Program-made: the position numbers and the translations under genes
Source: Odontesthes bonariensis
Lineage: Eukaryota; Chordata; Actinopteri; Atheriniformes; Atherinopsidae
Direction of reading: 5' to 3'
Length of the DNA stretch: 64,000 bases
Assembly (NCBI RefSeq): GCF_027942865.1
Contig: NC_134526.1
Location: 18,457,784-18,521,783, forward strand
Shown: positions 14,396 to 26,763 of the stretch, one piece after another
How positions within the stretch are numbered: position 1 is the first letter of the stretch
Layout of the letters: each line of letters begins with the position of its first letter
Notes under the pieces: model-generated
Databases searched by the model: none
Seen by the model: only the letters and a program-made list of their open reading frames with translations
What the model was told of the DNA's origin: nothing

Positions 14396-14880
14396 CCTAT
14401 TCGGACGGGACTAGTTTAATGCGGGGACCTGGGGTAAAGTAATAATAACCGGGAAATCTAGTCCCGTCTGAACGCGCCATGTCAGTAAAGATAGCGGAGT
14501 ATGTCGGTAAACTTTGCCGAGAATTCTACCTCCTGTGAAACGGTCCGGAGTATCTACCATAGGTAATACTAATCCCGTGCGAATGCGACCTTCGGTAATA
14601 AGTACGGAATATGTCGTCACATCCTTTTAAAGAGAGAAACAATTGGGTGTGTCTGTTTGCAAACATGGAGGTTCTGGATGAAGCGCTGCTTGCAAGCACG
14701 CATCCAACTTCGGACTTTGGCTTGTTTCGACCTGGTCGGCGCCATGTCTGTTTACAGATGGGGTTTACGGAAGTGAAATGAAGACGTGCATGGCATCCAG
14801 GATGTGACGGTTGTGCGTAACCAACAACTCCTCCCATGTTAGATGAATATTACAGGGATTTCTTGTCCCGTCCGAATTGG
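14396..14880. mobile_element. Miniature inverted-repeat or fold-back element
   Basis: The left end CCTATTCGGACGGGACTA (14396-14413) is answered at the right by CCCGTCCGAATTGG (ending 14880), inverted; the core ATTCGGACGGGAC matches at both ends. A third copy in inverse, CTAGTCCCGTCTGAA, lies at about 14458-14472, so the left end is itself a hairpin. CpG content is higher than around it. No clear target duplication was found, so the superfamily is open (PIF/Harbinger or hAT both possible). Confidence 0.55.
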
Positions 14881-17401
14881 TCATTTCTTCTCCCTGGCGT
14901 CGTCTGGTTAACCAACATTACCATACGTCCCCCCATTGATACGTCCGTCTTGTCCTGGCCCGGCAGAGCAGAGGTCGACTTGACAGAATTCATGAAACAA
15001 AGAAGGGATTGATGGCTAAATGAAGCATGCAAGGGGGAGGGCAGTGTAGATATTAATTATTAGAGTGGCAAAGTCCCATCTTGTGATCAACAAGCTTGGA
15101 CCTGTGGAGCCTTTTCTCTGTAAGTGTGTGTATGTGTTTCCAATTAAAGCAGTGAAATTGAGAGACTGGGCCTGTAGGAATCTAATTACCAGAGAAGGAG
15201 GACAGAGTGCCTTGTGTGTGTCAGCACATCTTACAAGTTTGTGTGTAGAAGTGGGTTTATACATCTATCCAGGTGTGAATGTCTATGAATTCATTAAAAT
15301 ATGTCTGCATCAGTTTTTACGTGTTCATTAGTGCAGCTGGACTTAATTTGTCTCGGGTCTTTTATTCTGTCTGTGTCTTTAAAGTGTTAGCCTGTGTGTG
15401 CATCCATATATTTCACCTTTACGCCTGTGTGTAATTTTGCAAACTCTTTGTGCTGTGTGTCTGTGGTCAGTGTTTTCATGAGTGACCACAGGCAATGAAT
15501 CAGGACAGCAGTGAGGTGCTCAAAGGAACCACAACGTCATTACCATCAACAACTACAAAAGCCCCAAATGTCTGTCAGCCCCCGCTCTGCTCCTGAGAAC
15601 ACACAGCTGGCATGAGAGAGGGAGATCAGATAGGTAGAGTAGGAGAAGAAGAGTGATAAAAAATAGAGAAGGCAGTCTATATAAAGAAGACAAACAACTC
15701 AGCTTGTGTAATGTCATATAATATCATTCTCCAAATATAAGAGCGAGGACATTTTTTTGATAAAAGAAATTTAGATGGAAGTCTATACCTTAGAAGGCCA
15801 CAGGCTATGTCTGCCTCCACACTAAATTTTGTGTTAGATGCATGAAATAGAGTGGTAGAAAGGCCTTTGAAAAGGTATATATTGTACAACTTAAGTAATT
15901 GGTCATGGAAACAAATTAGTTTTTGGGCAGCTGTTCAGACTGAACATTCATTTATGCACAAATGGGCTCATATTTACATACAGTAGGTCAAACTGTTTGA
16001 AAGTCTTGTAAAAAGGCAGGTGTGCATACAAAGGAAGAAAATGAATCGTCTAGTAAAGACAAATACAAAAACACACTAATTTAACCATCACAAGATATAG
16101 GCATATATGCTACCTTATTGAAGATGAAGAAAATACACCGTTTTCATACCCTCAGAGGATTCATAACGGAACAGTTCCAGTCACAGTAGCAAAATAAAGG
16201 CGACACGTCTTAAGTTGTTGGAACAACAACAAAATATAAAAAATGAGTTATAACAGCTCATGACCAAAAGCTAAACACTCCATCTGTCAAACGTGGTGTT
16301 GCCTCTGTTGTGGCTTGGGAATGTATGGCTATCAATAAAACTGGGACAATGGCATTTACTGAAATTTGCTTCGCTCACTGTGGCAACAAGACACATGCAG
16401 ACGCATAAAAGAGCATTTTCTCTGCTCAGATTCAGCCAAATGGATCAAAATGTATTGAATAACATTTCATCTTTTAGCTGGACAAAAACCCTGAATAATG
16501 TTCATATCCGAAGCAGGAGTTTTTGAGGATAAGCGCTGGGATATTCTTGACTTTCTCTGATCTTGTATTTAAGAAACCCCATAACAAGAAAGCACCTACA
16601 AGAAGTGAAGGTGTGCAGATGTCTGTAAGTTTATAAATTCAGAGAATTGAAGAATTCTCCATAAAAAATGTATTCAATAATTGTAAATTCATGCACATCT
16701 TTCTAAATTTTCTCACCGACTGAAATCAAACATAGCTTCAGACCTATCTGTAATTTCACTGTGACTTAAATGTGCTGAAGAACTAATAACTGTGCAAATT
16801 CTCAAAGTCAAGATTGTAATTTTTAGCACAGAGAGGCCCGACTCAATTTGTAATAATTTACTCAATAAAAGTGAATGTACAAAGAAATTACTGCTGGTTA
16901 AAGACTTAGAAGTGCATACTTTTGGAATATGGGCTAAAGATCATGTAGACTAAACCTTCATTCCAAACAATTTTTTTTTTAAACAGTTTCAGGCAGCATT
17001 TTTACAGCTGGGACTCACAACTTTGAGCCTTAAACTTTGACCTGTCTGCTATTATCCATCACAAGCTGCTATGTGAAATTTGAACTAAAAAGAGAAAGTG
17101 TGACACTCTCAATGCAGGGCTACATTTGGCATCAGCCATTGCAGATTCTGTCATTTATCAAATTAGTTGTCATCTGTCTAGGATCTCTTGGCACTTCACG
17201 CTTGTTCACAGGAGAGACACGTCACAGATTTTCGGCCAAATTTTCCAAAACAATGCCTATTTATTACAGAATGGTCATTTGGAAGCTAGTCCAACAGCGC
17301 ACACAAACAGTTGAAATGAATGCTAACTTTAGGATTTCTACTGCATAACAAAGTTTGCATACTGATGGCTGGCAAGTTTGATATTTACCACATTTGCAGT
17401 T
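14881..17401. other. No gene seen
   Basis: AT-rich DNA up to the hAT target duplication; nothing coding recognised. Confidence 0.55.
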
Positions 17402-17409
17402 GTAATGTT

Positions 17410-18557
17410 TAGACATGGGAATTGTTAAGAATTTAGCAATTACGTTTCCATTATCAATATTGCTTATCGATTTGGTTCCTTATCAGCTCTCTTATCAATT
17501 CTCATCCAGTTATATACTACAAATATAGTACAAATGGCTTTGGTTGCAGTAACACTTTAATTTCAAGTATGCACCAACATTTTATCCATTTTCGCCTCTG
17601 TCCTTTTACTTTTCCCTGCCTCGATGAAAGGGATAGCTACACGTATACGGGAGCCTTCCTCTGATCCTGCCTCTGAGCCTCCCTCACTCTTGCAGCCTCG
17701 TCAACGAAATGTTAATATTAGATGGAAATTATCAATACAGTATGTTGCTAACATTATTACAATCAACAGGACCTGAAAGTTTTACGTTATAGGGCTCTCA
17801 AGTTTTAAATGCAGGAAAGAGCGACACCCCCCCGTTGGGCGGGCCGGTTGGACGGGTTGCAGTAATGGGGGGTCTTTCATTGATAATATTATTATTAGTG
17901 TTGTTGTTATTAATAACTGCTCTGCTCAGAATCATGGAAGATGTGCTTGTTTCCTGCCGTTTCCTGCCGTTTCCATTGCGATAGCGGCGCGCCAGAGAAA
18001 TTTATATTATAATTTTTTTTCAGCGTGTGAAATACAATGTGTGGCGGGAGTGCGTGACAAAAGATCGAAAAGCATGACTGTCACGCTCAGTGCGTGAGAC
18101 TTGAGAGCGTTGTTTCAATCAATAGGACCTGGAAGTTTTACGTTACCTGGGACTTTTGAGACGGAAGACATTTTGCCTCAAGCTCCCTCGCAAGAGTTGC
18201 CGCCATCGCTTAGCAGCGTGTCAAAAACTTGATATTCGTGCAAAGGAACTGCACGCTGTGTGTGGTCAAATGTTTCAGCATGTTGGAAGTATTTACCCCC
18301 TTTGATGTGATCAAAGCTCTGCACGTGTTGCATCTGGCCCTTTTTGGTTGAATATAACCAAACTTTGGGGCGTTCTGCCTCGACGCCATGTTGGGAACAT
18401 TCCGAGCGAAAATACGAAGTGTGCACATGATGTCATTAGCTATGGTAGAACCTATAAACTTAAATATAACGGGATCGTTAGGCAGGTGGATTAACGATTC
18501 CACGGAATCGAACTACTGGGAGCCAGTTCTCTTTGAGGTTTTCAGTTCCCATCCCTA
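17410..18557 (-). mobile_element. Non-autonomous hAT element with a BED zinc-finger remnant
   Basis: Ends are TAGACATGGGAATTG (left) and TAGGGATGGGAACTG (right, inverted), 12 of 15 matching. They are flanked by identical 8-bp duplications GTAATGTT at 17402-17409 and 18558-18565, the hallmark of hAT insertion. On the minus strand about 18255-18345 encodes a BED-type finger: RCNTC, a spacer of about 20 residues, then KHLTTH (C-x2-C ... H-x3-H), preceded by MASRQNAPKFGYIQPKRA. This is the usual N-terminus of a hAT transposase; the RNase H-like catalytic core is missing. Length 1148 bp. Confidence 0.85.
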
Positions 18558-19162
18558 GTAATGTTGCTGATTACTTTTAAACACAATGTACCTGTAAAAA
18601 AAACTAATGCTTGGTGATGCTAGCATAGCATAACATGGCATCATCACGATCCCCTGAGAACCCAAAATGTCTGAATCCGATTTATTGGCTATCCATCCAA
18701 AAGTTATTGAGATATTTCAGCCTGGACTAAAGTTATGTGTGGTTGGTACACAGCTTTGAAGAGACGACGTCCATGGATCCAAAAGGGGATTTTTAGAAAA
18801 TAGAAATTAAATATATATGGTCAAATCAAAAACTATTCCAAATTCAACATACAGTACAGGTCTCTGCTTTTACAGACATGATAACATAAACAGTCGTCGT
18901 GAAAAAAAATATTAGCTATCATTTGACAAGATTATGACCTATTCTCCTATTTTTTATTGTAACACAATGCTGCAGTTTTTCGTATTAAGACATTGTATTG
19001 TTTTACATTCATTGTGAACAGCATCACCAAACAGTTCTCATGCTCATCCAAGGACATCAAAAATCGGTGACCTGATGTAATATTCGACACTTACTGCAAA
19101 TACTCCGTCACTGTAGAGTATCTGCTTATGCTTATGGTCAACTGATCCAGAATGCAGCTGTG

Positions 19163-19197
19163 AGTATGGATGAATGGATGAATGGATGAACGGATGT
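19163..19197. repeat. GGATGAAT tandem repeat
   Basis: About four tetranucleotide-pair units, the last with a GAAC change. Confidence 0.75.
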
Positions 19198-19637
19198 GTC
19201 AATCACTTAATGCATCTATGCATAAAGATGCATCTGTATGGTACTTTGGTACCATTTGTGAAGAATTCTGTAACTAGTCATTTTAGTACGAATGTTAAAT
19301 ATTATAAAAATGAAAAGATCTGAAAAAGGAGTTTGGAGGAGGGCAGAAATAAAGACACAAAATTGAATCTTGAGACTTCAGGTCAGTTTGGCAAAATGTT
19401 TTTTTCATGTCCTTGCTTGTTTCCGTTATATTCAAAACATAGATGTGGTTTCACTCGCTAATTATTTTAGATTAGGCATTCAATCATACCAAAATCAAAA
19501 ACCATTGGCAATCACGGCAGATTTTGTAATGTTCTCTTCTGGAACCTTTCTGTCCTTCTACATGCTTATAAGAAATTCCTAAGGCAGGAAAAGCAAAGAC
19601 CAGAACCAGAGAAGTTACAGAACAGAGCCGAGCACTA

Positions 19638-19905
19638 TTCAATTCAATTCAATTCAATTCATTTTTATTTATATAGCGCCAAATACAACAAATGTCATCT
19701 CAAGGCACTTAGATAGTAAGTCCAATTCAAGCCAATTGGAATTCAATTAATTAATAATAATCATAATTCATAAAATAATCCAATTCGTTCATATAGAGCC
19801 AATTCAAAAACAATTTCCTAGCTAAGAAAACCAACAGATTGCACTGAAAACTTTTTGTTTTTCGGTCCAATCTCCCGGCCTGAGCGTGCCTGAGGCGATG
19901 GGGAT
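19638..19905 (+). repeat. Teleost interspersed repeat with 'ATTTATATAGCGCC' core, copy 2
   Basis: Same start as the 7.9 kb copy but longer. It continues through a 'TTCATATAGAGCCAATTC' stretch and a CCTAGCTAAGAAAACC segment typical of the family. The ATTCA tandem at the head has one more unit than copy 1. Confidence 0.7.
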
Positions 19906-20207
19906 AGAAACGACTGATGTAGTCGGAAACAGTTCCAATTTGAGGAGATATGCAAGCTAAAGCATATACCATTATGATATCATTTCAACAAACGCTTGTA
20001 CTTTAATTGATTCCAACAATTGAATAAAATCCCCCAAATCATCTGAACCAAGACAACATGCAAACTTCTGTCAAAATTTCTGTTACAAGATATGTGTCGA
20101 CACAAAGTACAACTTATCAGTAGGATGTTGGTGTACTTCAGGTATTTCTCTGCCACTTTCTCTGTGGCAACCATATTGTAAGCACATGAACACAGACCCA
20201 CATGTAT

Positions 20208-20247
20208 ACATGCACACACACGCACACACACGCACACACACACACAT
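20208..20247. repeat. Compound CA/CG microsatellite
   Basis: CA run broken by regularly spaced CG dinucleotides. Confidence 0.85.
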
Positions 20248-23200
20248 TGAGCCCACGATCAATCAAATCCATCAACAAACAGGCAGGGTGAGAGCTGACA
20301 TTTACAGCCCTGCGGCTCTCAGTACTGTGCATGTAGATTTTGCATTCTTGTGTGAGTGCTTTTGTGCGTATTTGTGTGTTTGTTCTCTGCCTATCGTGCA
20401 GACAGTGGCCACAACCTACAAGCTTCCACAGGAGAGGAAGGGAAATTGTCCACATGGAATATAAAACATGAACACTCTTGTCAATAAAAGCACATTGCAA
20501 GTCCCTGTGACTGCTTCATGTTGACAAAAAAATTATTGAAAATAAAGACTATAATGCTTCTATCACTTCAGGTGGATGTAGAGACTCCACTGAAAATGAC
20601 TTTGGTTAATATAAAATTTGATGTCCCACATCAGTATGAGCCCTAGAGTTGCAGCTTGAAGTTGGCTCCATCTCTTCCTTTGGACTCAGGACCCAATTAA
20701 GCAGCCCCAGATTTTTGTTGTTCACACTCTGGAAACAAGCTGAGCTATGTTGAACTAAAGCAAAGTCCCGTTGTCTGGAAAAGGGTTAAGCTTAGCTGTT
20801 TCACACTGTGCTTGGCAGTGCAAGTGAAGCCAAGCAGTGTAATTTGGTTCAAACACTAAACTTGCACAAATAATGCCACTGGCCATTACAGGCACTACAC
20901 TTTACTACAGCAGAGGTTTTAGTCTCCAGCTGTGGTAGTTGCTGCCAGGGTGAAAGTGATGATTGCAGCACCTGATCACGAAAGAATCTGTTGTGATGAA
21001 ATGGGTGCGGCTGATTAAGAAGCCCAGGATCATATTACTTTTTTCAATCATGATGGCAAAAAGTAATTACTCTCTGTAAAGAAGAAAGGCAATATGAGGC
21101 TCTAACCTCTTTTAATTTTGACTGTCAATATCATGCGATGAAATCGATGACATTACACAGTTGGTTGAGTTGAACAGGACTTCTAAAGAGTGAGGGAATT
21201 GCGGCAATATGCTTAGGGTCAAAGAATATAACAGGCCCGTGGCCAAAGCAATCTCTTGCTTTTAGGTTTCTTTCCTATCTGCAAACACTAACAATATAAC
21301 AACCCTTGAGAAAATGCTGGTGTCGATCCCTTTTCAACAAAAGCAGCTCACAGAGAACAAAAAAAAAAGTAAATAATTAAAATATTAAATTGAATACTAG
21401 AGAAAGTGTGCAAAAAAAGGTCAATACTATTTGTAGAGCATGACGGATCCTAATGAAGGACCAGACATAATTCAAAAGCATCTTTGAGTTATCTCAGTTA
21501 ATTGCAAAAAGTGGGATTCATGAATTCGCTAAGTGTTGTTGACATAAAATCTTTCTAACAGGGGTGTGCTCTCTCCCTTGTAAGACAATCCGATACATAT
21601 CGATATAGGCTATGTATGCAGATAATACATTATTTTACAGGCTTATCGATTGCGATTTGATTCATTGCAGTCTGATACAGTTTATGACACGTTTTTAATT
21701 ACCTCAGACGCGTCGTGTACCTATCCCGTCAGCATTTCTTTGTATGACGTGTAACTATGAAAAAGATATCAATTTAACCATTCAACATGAATGACAATGA
21801 AAAATGACATTTATCAAGTAAAGGGGAAAATAGGACATTATATGAAACGTTTATTCATTTGTTTACTTATTTCTTTATTCTTTTCTTTTTTTGGTGCAGC
21901 ACTAATGTTAGCATGCTAACCACTGAGCTCTGACCTTGAACCTATGTGTAACATCGTAACATCACTTGCTATGATGAGATGTGACAGCGAGTTCCTTCAG
22001 TCCCTCACTTTCTTGCTGCATTCACGCCTCCCGACACAGTACTCACAAAGTCTTCAGCCACCAGTATCAAGCAAGTGCTGACCTGGTTCCTCACCTCTGC
22101 AAGCTAACCTCATACAGCTCATCCAGGAGATCATCATGCAGGTTGGCTGCTGCATAATTAGTGACTGAAGACTTCTACGCTACGACTTATATGTTTGAAG
22201 TATGAAGGCTTTGGATTAATTCAGACCTATTGCACAATTACCCAATCTACAACAAAAAAAAAAGATTTAAAGAAAATTATCCATGATGTTATTAGAATAG
22301 ACAAATAGAATACTTTTACTTTATGGCATCTTTTCGTGACGAAATTGTCTTGTAGATTTGTCTCCTAGGATCTGTTGCACAGTCTCTGACATGCAAATAG
22401 AATAAGAGAACGAGTTAGAAATAGAAATAGAAACAGAGTACGAAGCTGCTTTCCAGAGATAACTCCAGTCAAATGTCTCTCTGACTTCTGTCAAATGTGT
22501 CCCTGGGTCTCTAAACTGCTTAGTCAAAGCTGCTGCTGCTTTAACAGACACTATAAAAGGGTTTGGCGTGACTCCTGGTGGCTCAGTCTGTTGAGGTGCA
22601 TTAAATCATTTTATCTCACAATTGCACTGGTTGGAGACATGAGACAAGCAACAAGCATTGCCATCCCCCAACCCCACATAATTAAACAGTTTCAATAGCT
22701 AAGTAACTAAATGACTAAATTTCTGAGTATTTTTGATGATTGAATAATTCTAAAGTGTGTTAAGTGTGGACAGTCCACAATAATGTATGCAGAAGTACAT
22801 CCATTTTTAAAAACATGCCTTAATCTGAAAAGTACCTTATCTTTTAGTATTTCACAAAATTTAGACTGTCCTTTTCGTAAACCAGAAACCTAATTTATCC
22901 AATGGCCTGTAATTTTTTTTTTTATCATAATATGGGACAATTGTTGCTGCCAATCATATTGGAGGAATAGTTTATTTCTAAGTGTCAGGGGATTTATTTC
23001 AGAGCTAATTTGAGGTTAATATTTAAGAAAAAAATTGCGAATATGCCACAATAACCATTTCTCAGAAACCATATTAGCCTTTTGTAGCGATACTATATGT
23101 GTAACTCAAATTTGCTGATGTATTCATCAAGCAACCATAGACAAGACATATTACTATATGTATACCTCACACGTGCTCTATGATCCACTAATCCCGCAAT

Positions 23201-24101
23201 CAACCATGCAAAACATCATAAGATATCAGTGCTACTGACTCCAAAAAGGTCACAAATCTTCATGGCGGGGGCGCTGTTTATTCACATCACTGAACAGCGA
23301 GCAGAATGGGGTTGAATGGCAGGATGTGGTGTCCGTCAAAATGACTTAGTGACGGTGGAGTGGGCCTGAGACGGTCTCCCGTACTGGTGGCAGCCCTGAC
23401 AGGTTACAAAACACCCACGGAAGAGGCACACCAAGGGACCACGTGTGCATCTGAGAGAGCAGAGAAGAACAGGGACAGCAAGTGCAGGTGCCTCAGTTTG
23501 TAAAAGAGTGAGAGAAAAGATTTGGATTCAGTGAAGAAAGATGTTTTGCTGTGGAAGATATTACAGACGAGGATGATTTTATGGGTTATGATGCATACAT
23601 TTAGTATGACATATATATGGGTCGTGGCCTGAAACAGCATAGTGCATAGAGTCATGGTCAAACACCATCTTTATCACATGAGGCATTTTACCCGCCTTTA
23701 TTTATTATCATTAAAGTCAGCTGTAGGTTCACATGAATACTTGTTTAGCACAAGGAAAGTTAGTTTTACATATTTACATATTCAAAATTCTAATGTTACA
23801 TTTAAAGTGTGTAGCATAAAGCAGCAAAAAAAAAAAGTTTTGGGTCAGAGTATTGTGGCTGAACACTAATGTTGGGAGCAGGTGTTTGGAAAGATGTTAC
23901 TGGAGCAACAGAACAAGGCGCTTTCTGGGGATGTTTTGGCCCAAATTTATCAAAACGCCTGTGAGGAGATACTATATTTTCTTACTACACATTCCTTTCC
24001 TGTAAAAAACTAAATTAATAGAGGGGTGCTCACTCTGAACACAGCTGAGCTCAAAAGTTTACAGTTAGCTAAACTTTTGCATGAAGACTGGAAATGGCTC
24101 T

Positions 24102-24151
24102 TATTAAACCTCTAAAGGGTTATATTTATATATCCCTTTAGAGGTTTAATA
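24102..24151. repeat. 18-bp perfect inverted repeat (hairpin)
   Basis: Arms TATTAAACCTCTAAAGGG (24102-24119) and its exact inverse at 24134-24151 enclose a 14-base AT-rich loop. A TA-rich run and an AC microsatellite follow at once, so it may have grown out of an unstable AT-rich site. Confidence 0.7.
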
Positions 24152-24176
24152 TATATTTAATATATTAATATATACA

Positions 24177-24184
<8 letters not shown>

Positions 24185-24208
<24 letters not shown>
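24185..24208. repeat. AC microsatellite
   Basis: Twelve AC units directly after a TATA-rich run and the hairpin at 24.1 kb. Confidence 0.9.
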
Positions 24209-25974
24209 TGTATGTATTGTAGTTCTTTTTTTTTAAACTAGGGTTGTGTGATGTACTTATAAGTAGTCGGTGCAGTGCCGCAGTAAGACACTGATTACTT
24301 ATATCTAATGAACAGACTTACCCTCAGTTCAGAGAATTACTGAGGAACTCTGACAGTAAGTCAAGATAACGGCCATGCAGAAAAGGGCCTTGGATACGGA
24401 CATGTTTAAACCTCAAAGGTTTCATATTTTGGTTATAAAAATGTTACCCTGAATCACTTATGCATTGGGTATTCACTATTTTTTTCAGCAAAATGATGTC
24501 CGTGTGACATTCGTGTCATTGCATGTTTGGAAGCTAGGCAGATGAGGCTGACAATTCTGATGGTCTAATCCCAAAACACTAACTAGGAGACAGTAAAACT
24601 TAGTGAAAAGCCTGTCAAAGCAAAAACACACAATTTTTGTTATAAATGGTGAAATCTCACTATTCTGGTGGTCCCATTCTAAATAGCTTTAGCTTTTCTA
24701 TCAAGAACCATCTGATTCCCCGAACTGAGAGCACTATGACCACAGGTAAGGCACTGACCACGACTAAGTACTACAAATAACTCGATACGATACAGGTAGG
24801 TTCCAAAAAAGGAGAGAGGCTACCCCGTTCCAGCCCCCCATATACATATAGTTTAAAGGACTTCACAATAATGTTTCATATTATTCAATAAGGCAGGACA
24901 TTAACATATCTAATGGCAGATCTAAACATTATGCAACCTGCATGCACAGCAATCCCTTGTCTTGATTCGTCTGAACAACAATGATCATTTGAAGGACTGT
25001 ATATTTTTATAAACCAAATTATCCGTAGCTACAACAGCTATCACCGGCCAACTAAACAGACAATTTCTTGAGTCACAATTTCTGACATAAATATATACCA
25101 TCTCAGTACCATAAATTGTCATCTTTGCATGGTATGTGGCATACAATCGTCTATAATTGGGAAATTGCAAGATCGGGCAACTGCTGCCTGCCAACAGAGA
25201 TTAGCAGCAGCAGACAACTGTGCGTATATGTAGGTTTGTAATCATTGTTGCACCTGAGCACGCTGAGTGAAGGCATCTGGATAAGATATGATACAGTGAA
25301 GGACACACCGTGGACATGCACTGACACAAATAAAAGTCAGTCTGTAAGTAGACAAGTTTAAAATACAGATGTCTTTCACAGTGATTTTCCTTTTCCTTCT
25401 TCGTGAAAAGATTTCTTCCTTTGTCACTGAGCAACAGGAAGGCACATGTGTGCCTGCACATCAATATTAGCACTCATATAACACGCATGATAAATGATTA
25501 TAATACCTGTTGTTTTCTTATTGGCTCAACTCTTCATTGCATTGATACAATTCTAGTCCCAAACTGTGTATTGCATGCCTAGGCCTTAGAGATTTTACAG
25601 GCAGTGATTCTAATAATTGAAAATCTGTCTACGTGCAGTTGGACCTAATTTCTCCCACAGTGTAACACCTTTTTCATACTCACTGTGTTAAAAAGATCAA
25701 AACACGACTTTTGAATAGCTTAATTTGGCTTTCCCAAAGCATGGCCTTATTTGGCAGAATTTACATTTGACACACCTGCAGTCTAATAATTTATAATCTG
25801 GGATTAACACTTTTTTTAAGATCTACCGAAGTACCATCTTTACTGTTGCTATAAATTGTCTTAGAACATCAAAGATCACATAGTATGGAAAGTGAGATTT
25901 ACAGATACAGTGTGAAATGATCAGAACTCAAACCTACACAGATATGCACACACGGTGCATTTGAAAGCTCCGCC
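24209..25974. other. No gene seen
   Basis: Short frames only, up to the TTAA of the piggyBac-type element. Confidence 0.55.
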
Positions 25975-25978
25975 TTAA

Positions 25979-26759
25979 CCTTCGTCTTGTGTTAGGGTCG
26001 GCACCGACCCGTTTTTAGGTTTTAAATGCATAACATAACCATATAAATTTGTTTATTGCATCAAGGCTTTATGACTTTGTCAGGAACCTCTATTTCAACA
26101 AAATAAAACAAAAAAAATTGTTTTCACTAAATTATAAAATGCTCTAGTTGAAATTAAGACCTTTGTGTTGTTAGGGTGGGTTTTGACCCAGTTATAAAAA
26201 TAAGATTATAAAGCAATAATTAGAGCCAAAACTGAAATCACAAGTTCACTGTCAGCCAACACACTTTGCTTTTCATTTTGTGTTCGTACAAAAGTTCTAT
26301 TGCTGAAAAAAAAACAGACTTTTTTGCCTTTTTCTTGAAGTGAATATATGGGTCGAAACTGACCCGTAACACCATAGATGTTACTATAGTTAATAATATT
26401 AAAATGAAAAAATAAATCAAACTAATTTATTTAAGAGATGTGTTCTAAATCCCCTCAGTAATAGTCAGGTGACATAACAACCTTTTATTTATTGATTCTC
26501 TTGAGGTTAATTTTACATTTTTGTTTTTATTGAAATTGAGGGGTATACTGACAAAAACAAGGCCCAGGGGCCCACGCCAAAAATATTAAAACCAATATTT
26601 TTATGGATAAAGAAGCCTAACAAGGTAACCAAGAGATGAGAAAACAAATTGGATGATAGATGATTGTTTTTAGTGTATTTTACAACTAAATTAAAACACG
26701 GGTCAAAACCGACCCGTTAACACAAGAGATGGTAACAGGGAACTAACACAAGACGAAGG
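25979..26759. mobile_element. piggyBac-type miniature element with perfect 17-bp inverted ends
   Basis: The left end CCTTCGTCTTGTGTTAG at 25979-25995 is repeated exactly in inverse at 26743-26759. Both sides carry TTAA (25975-25978 and 26760-26763), the piggyBac target duplication. The 781-bp interior codes for nothing recognisable. It contains four imperfect palindromes of the form GGGT-N-GACCC: about 25995-26011, 26174-26190, 26350-26367 and 26700-26717. Confidence 0.87.
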
Positions 26760-26763
26760 TTAA

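Larger units (their letters stand above)
18566..24101. other. No gene seen apart from listed repeats
   Basis: Noncoding DNA with the 19.6 kb interspersed repeat and CA tracts. Near 21560 a word 'CAGGGGTGTGC' looks like a hAT end but has no partner. Confidence 0.5.

Noticed and set aside
21555..21580. CAGGGGTGTGC as a hAT element end
   Set aside because: No inverted partner and no 8-bp duplication could be found within about 1.5 kb.
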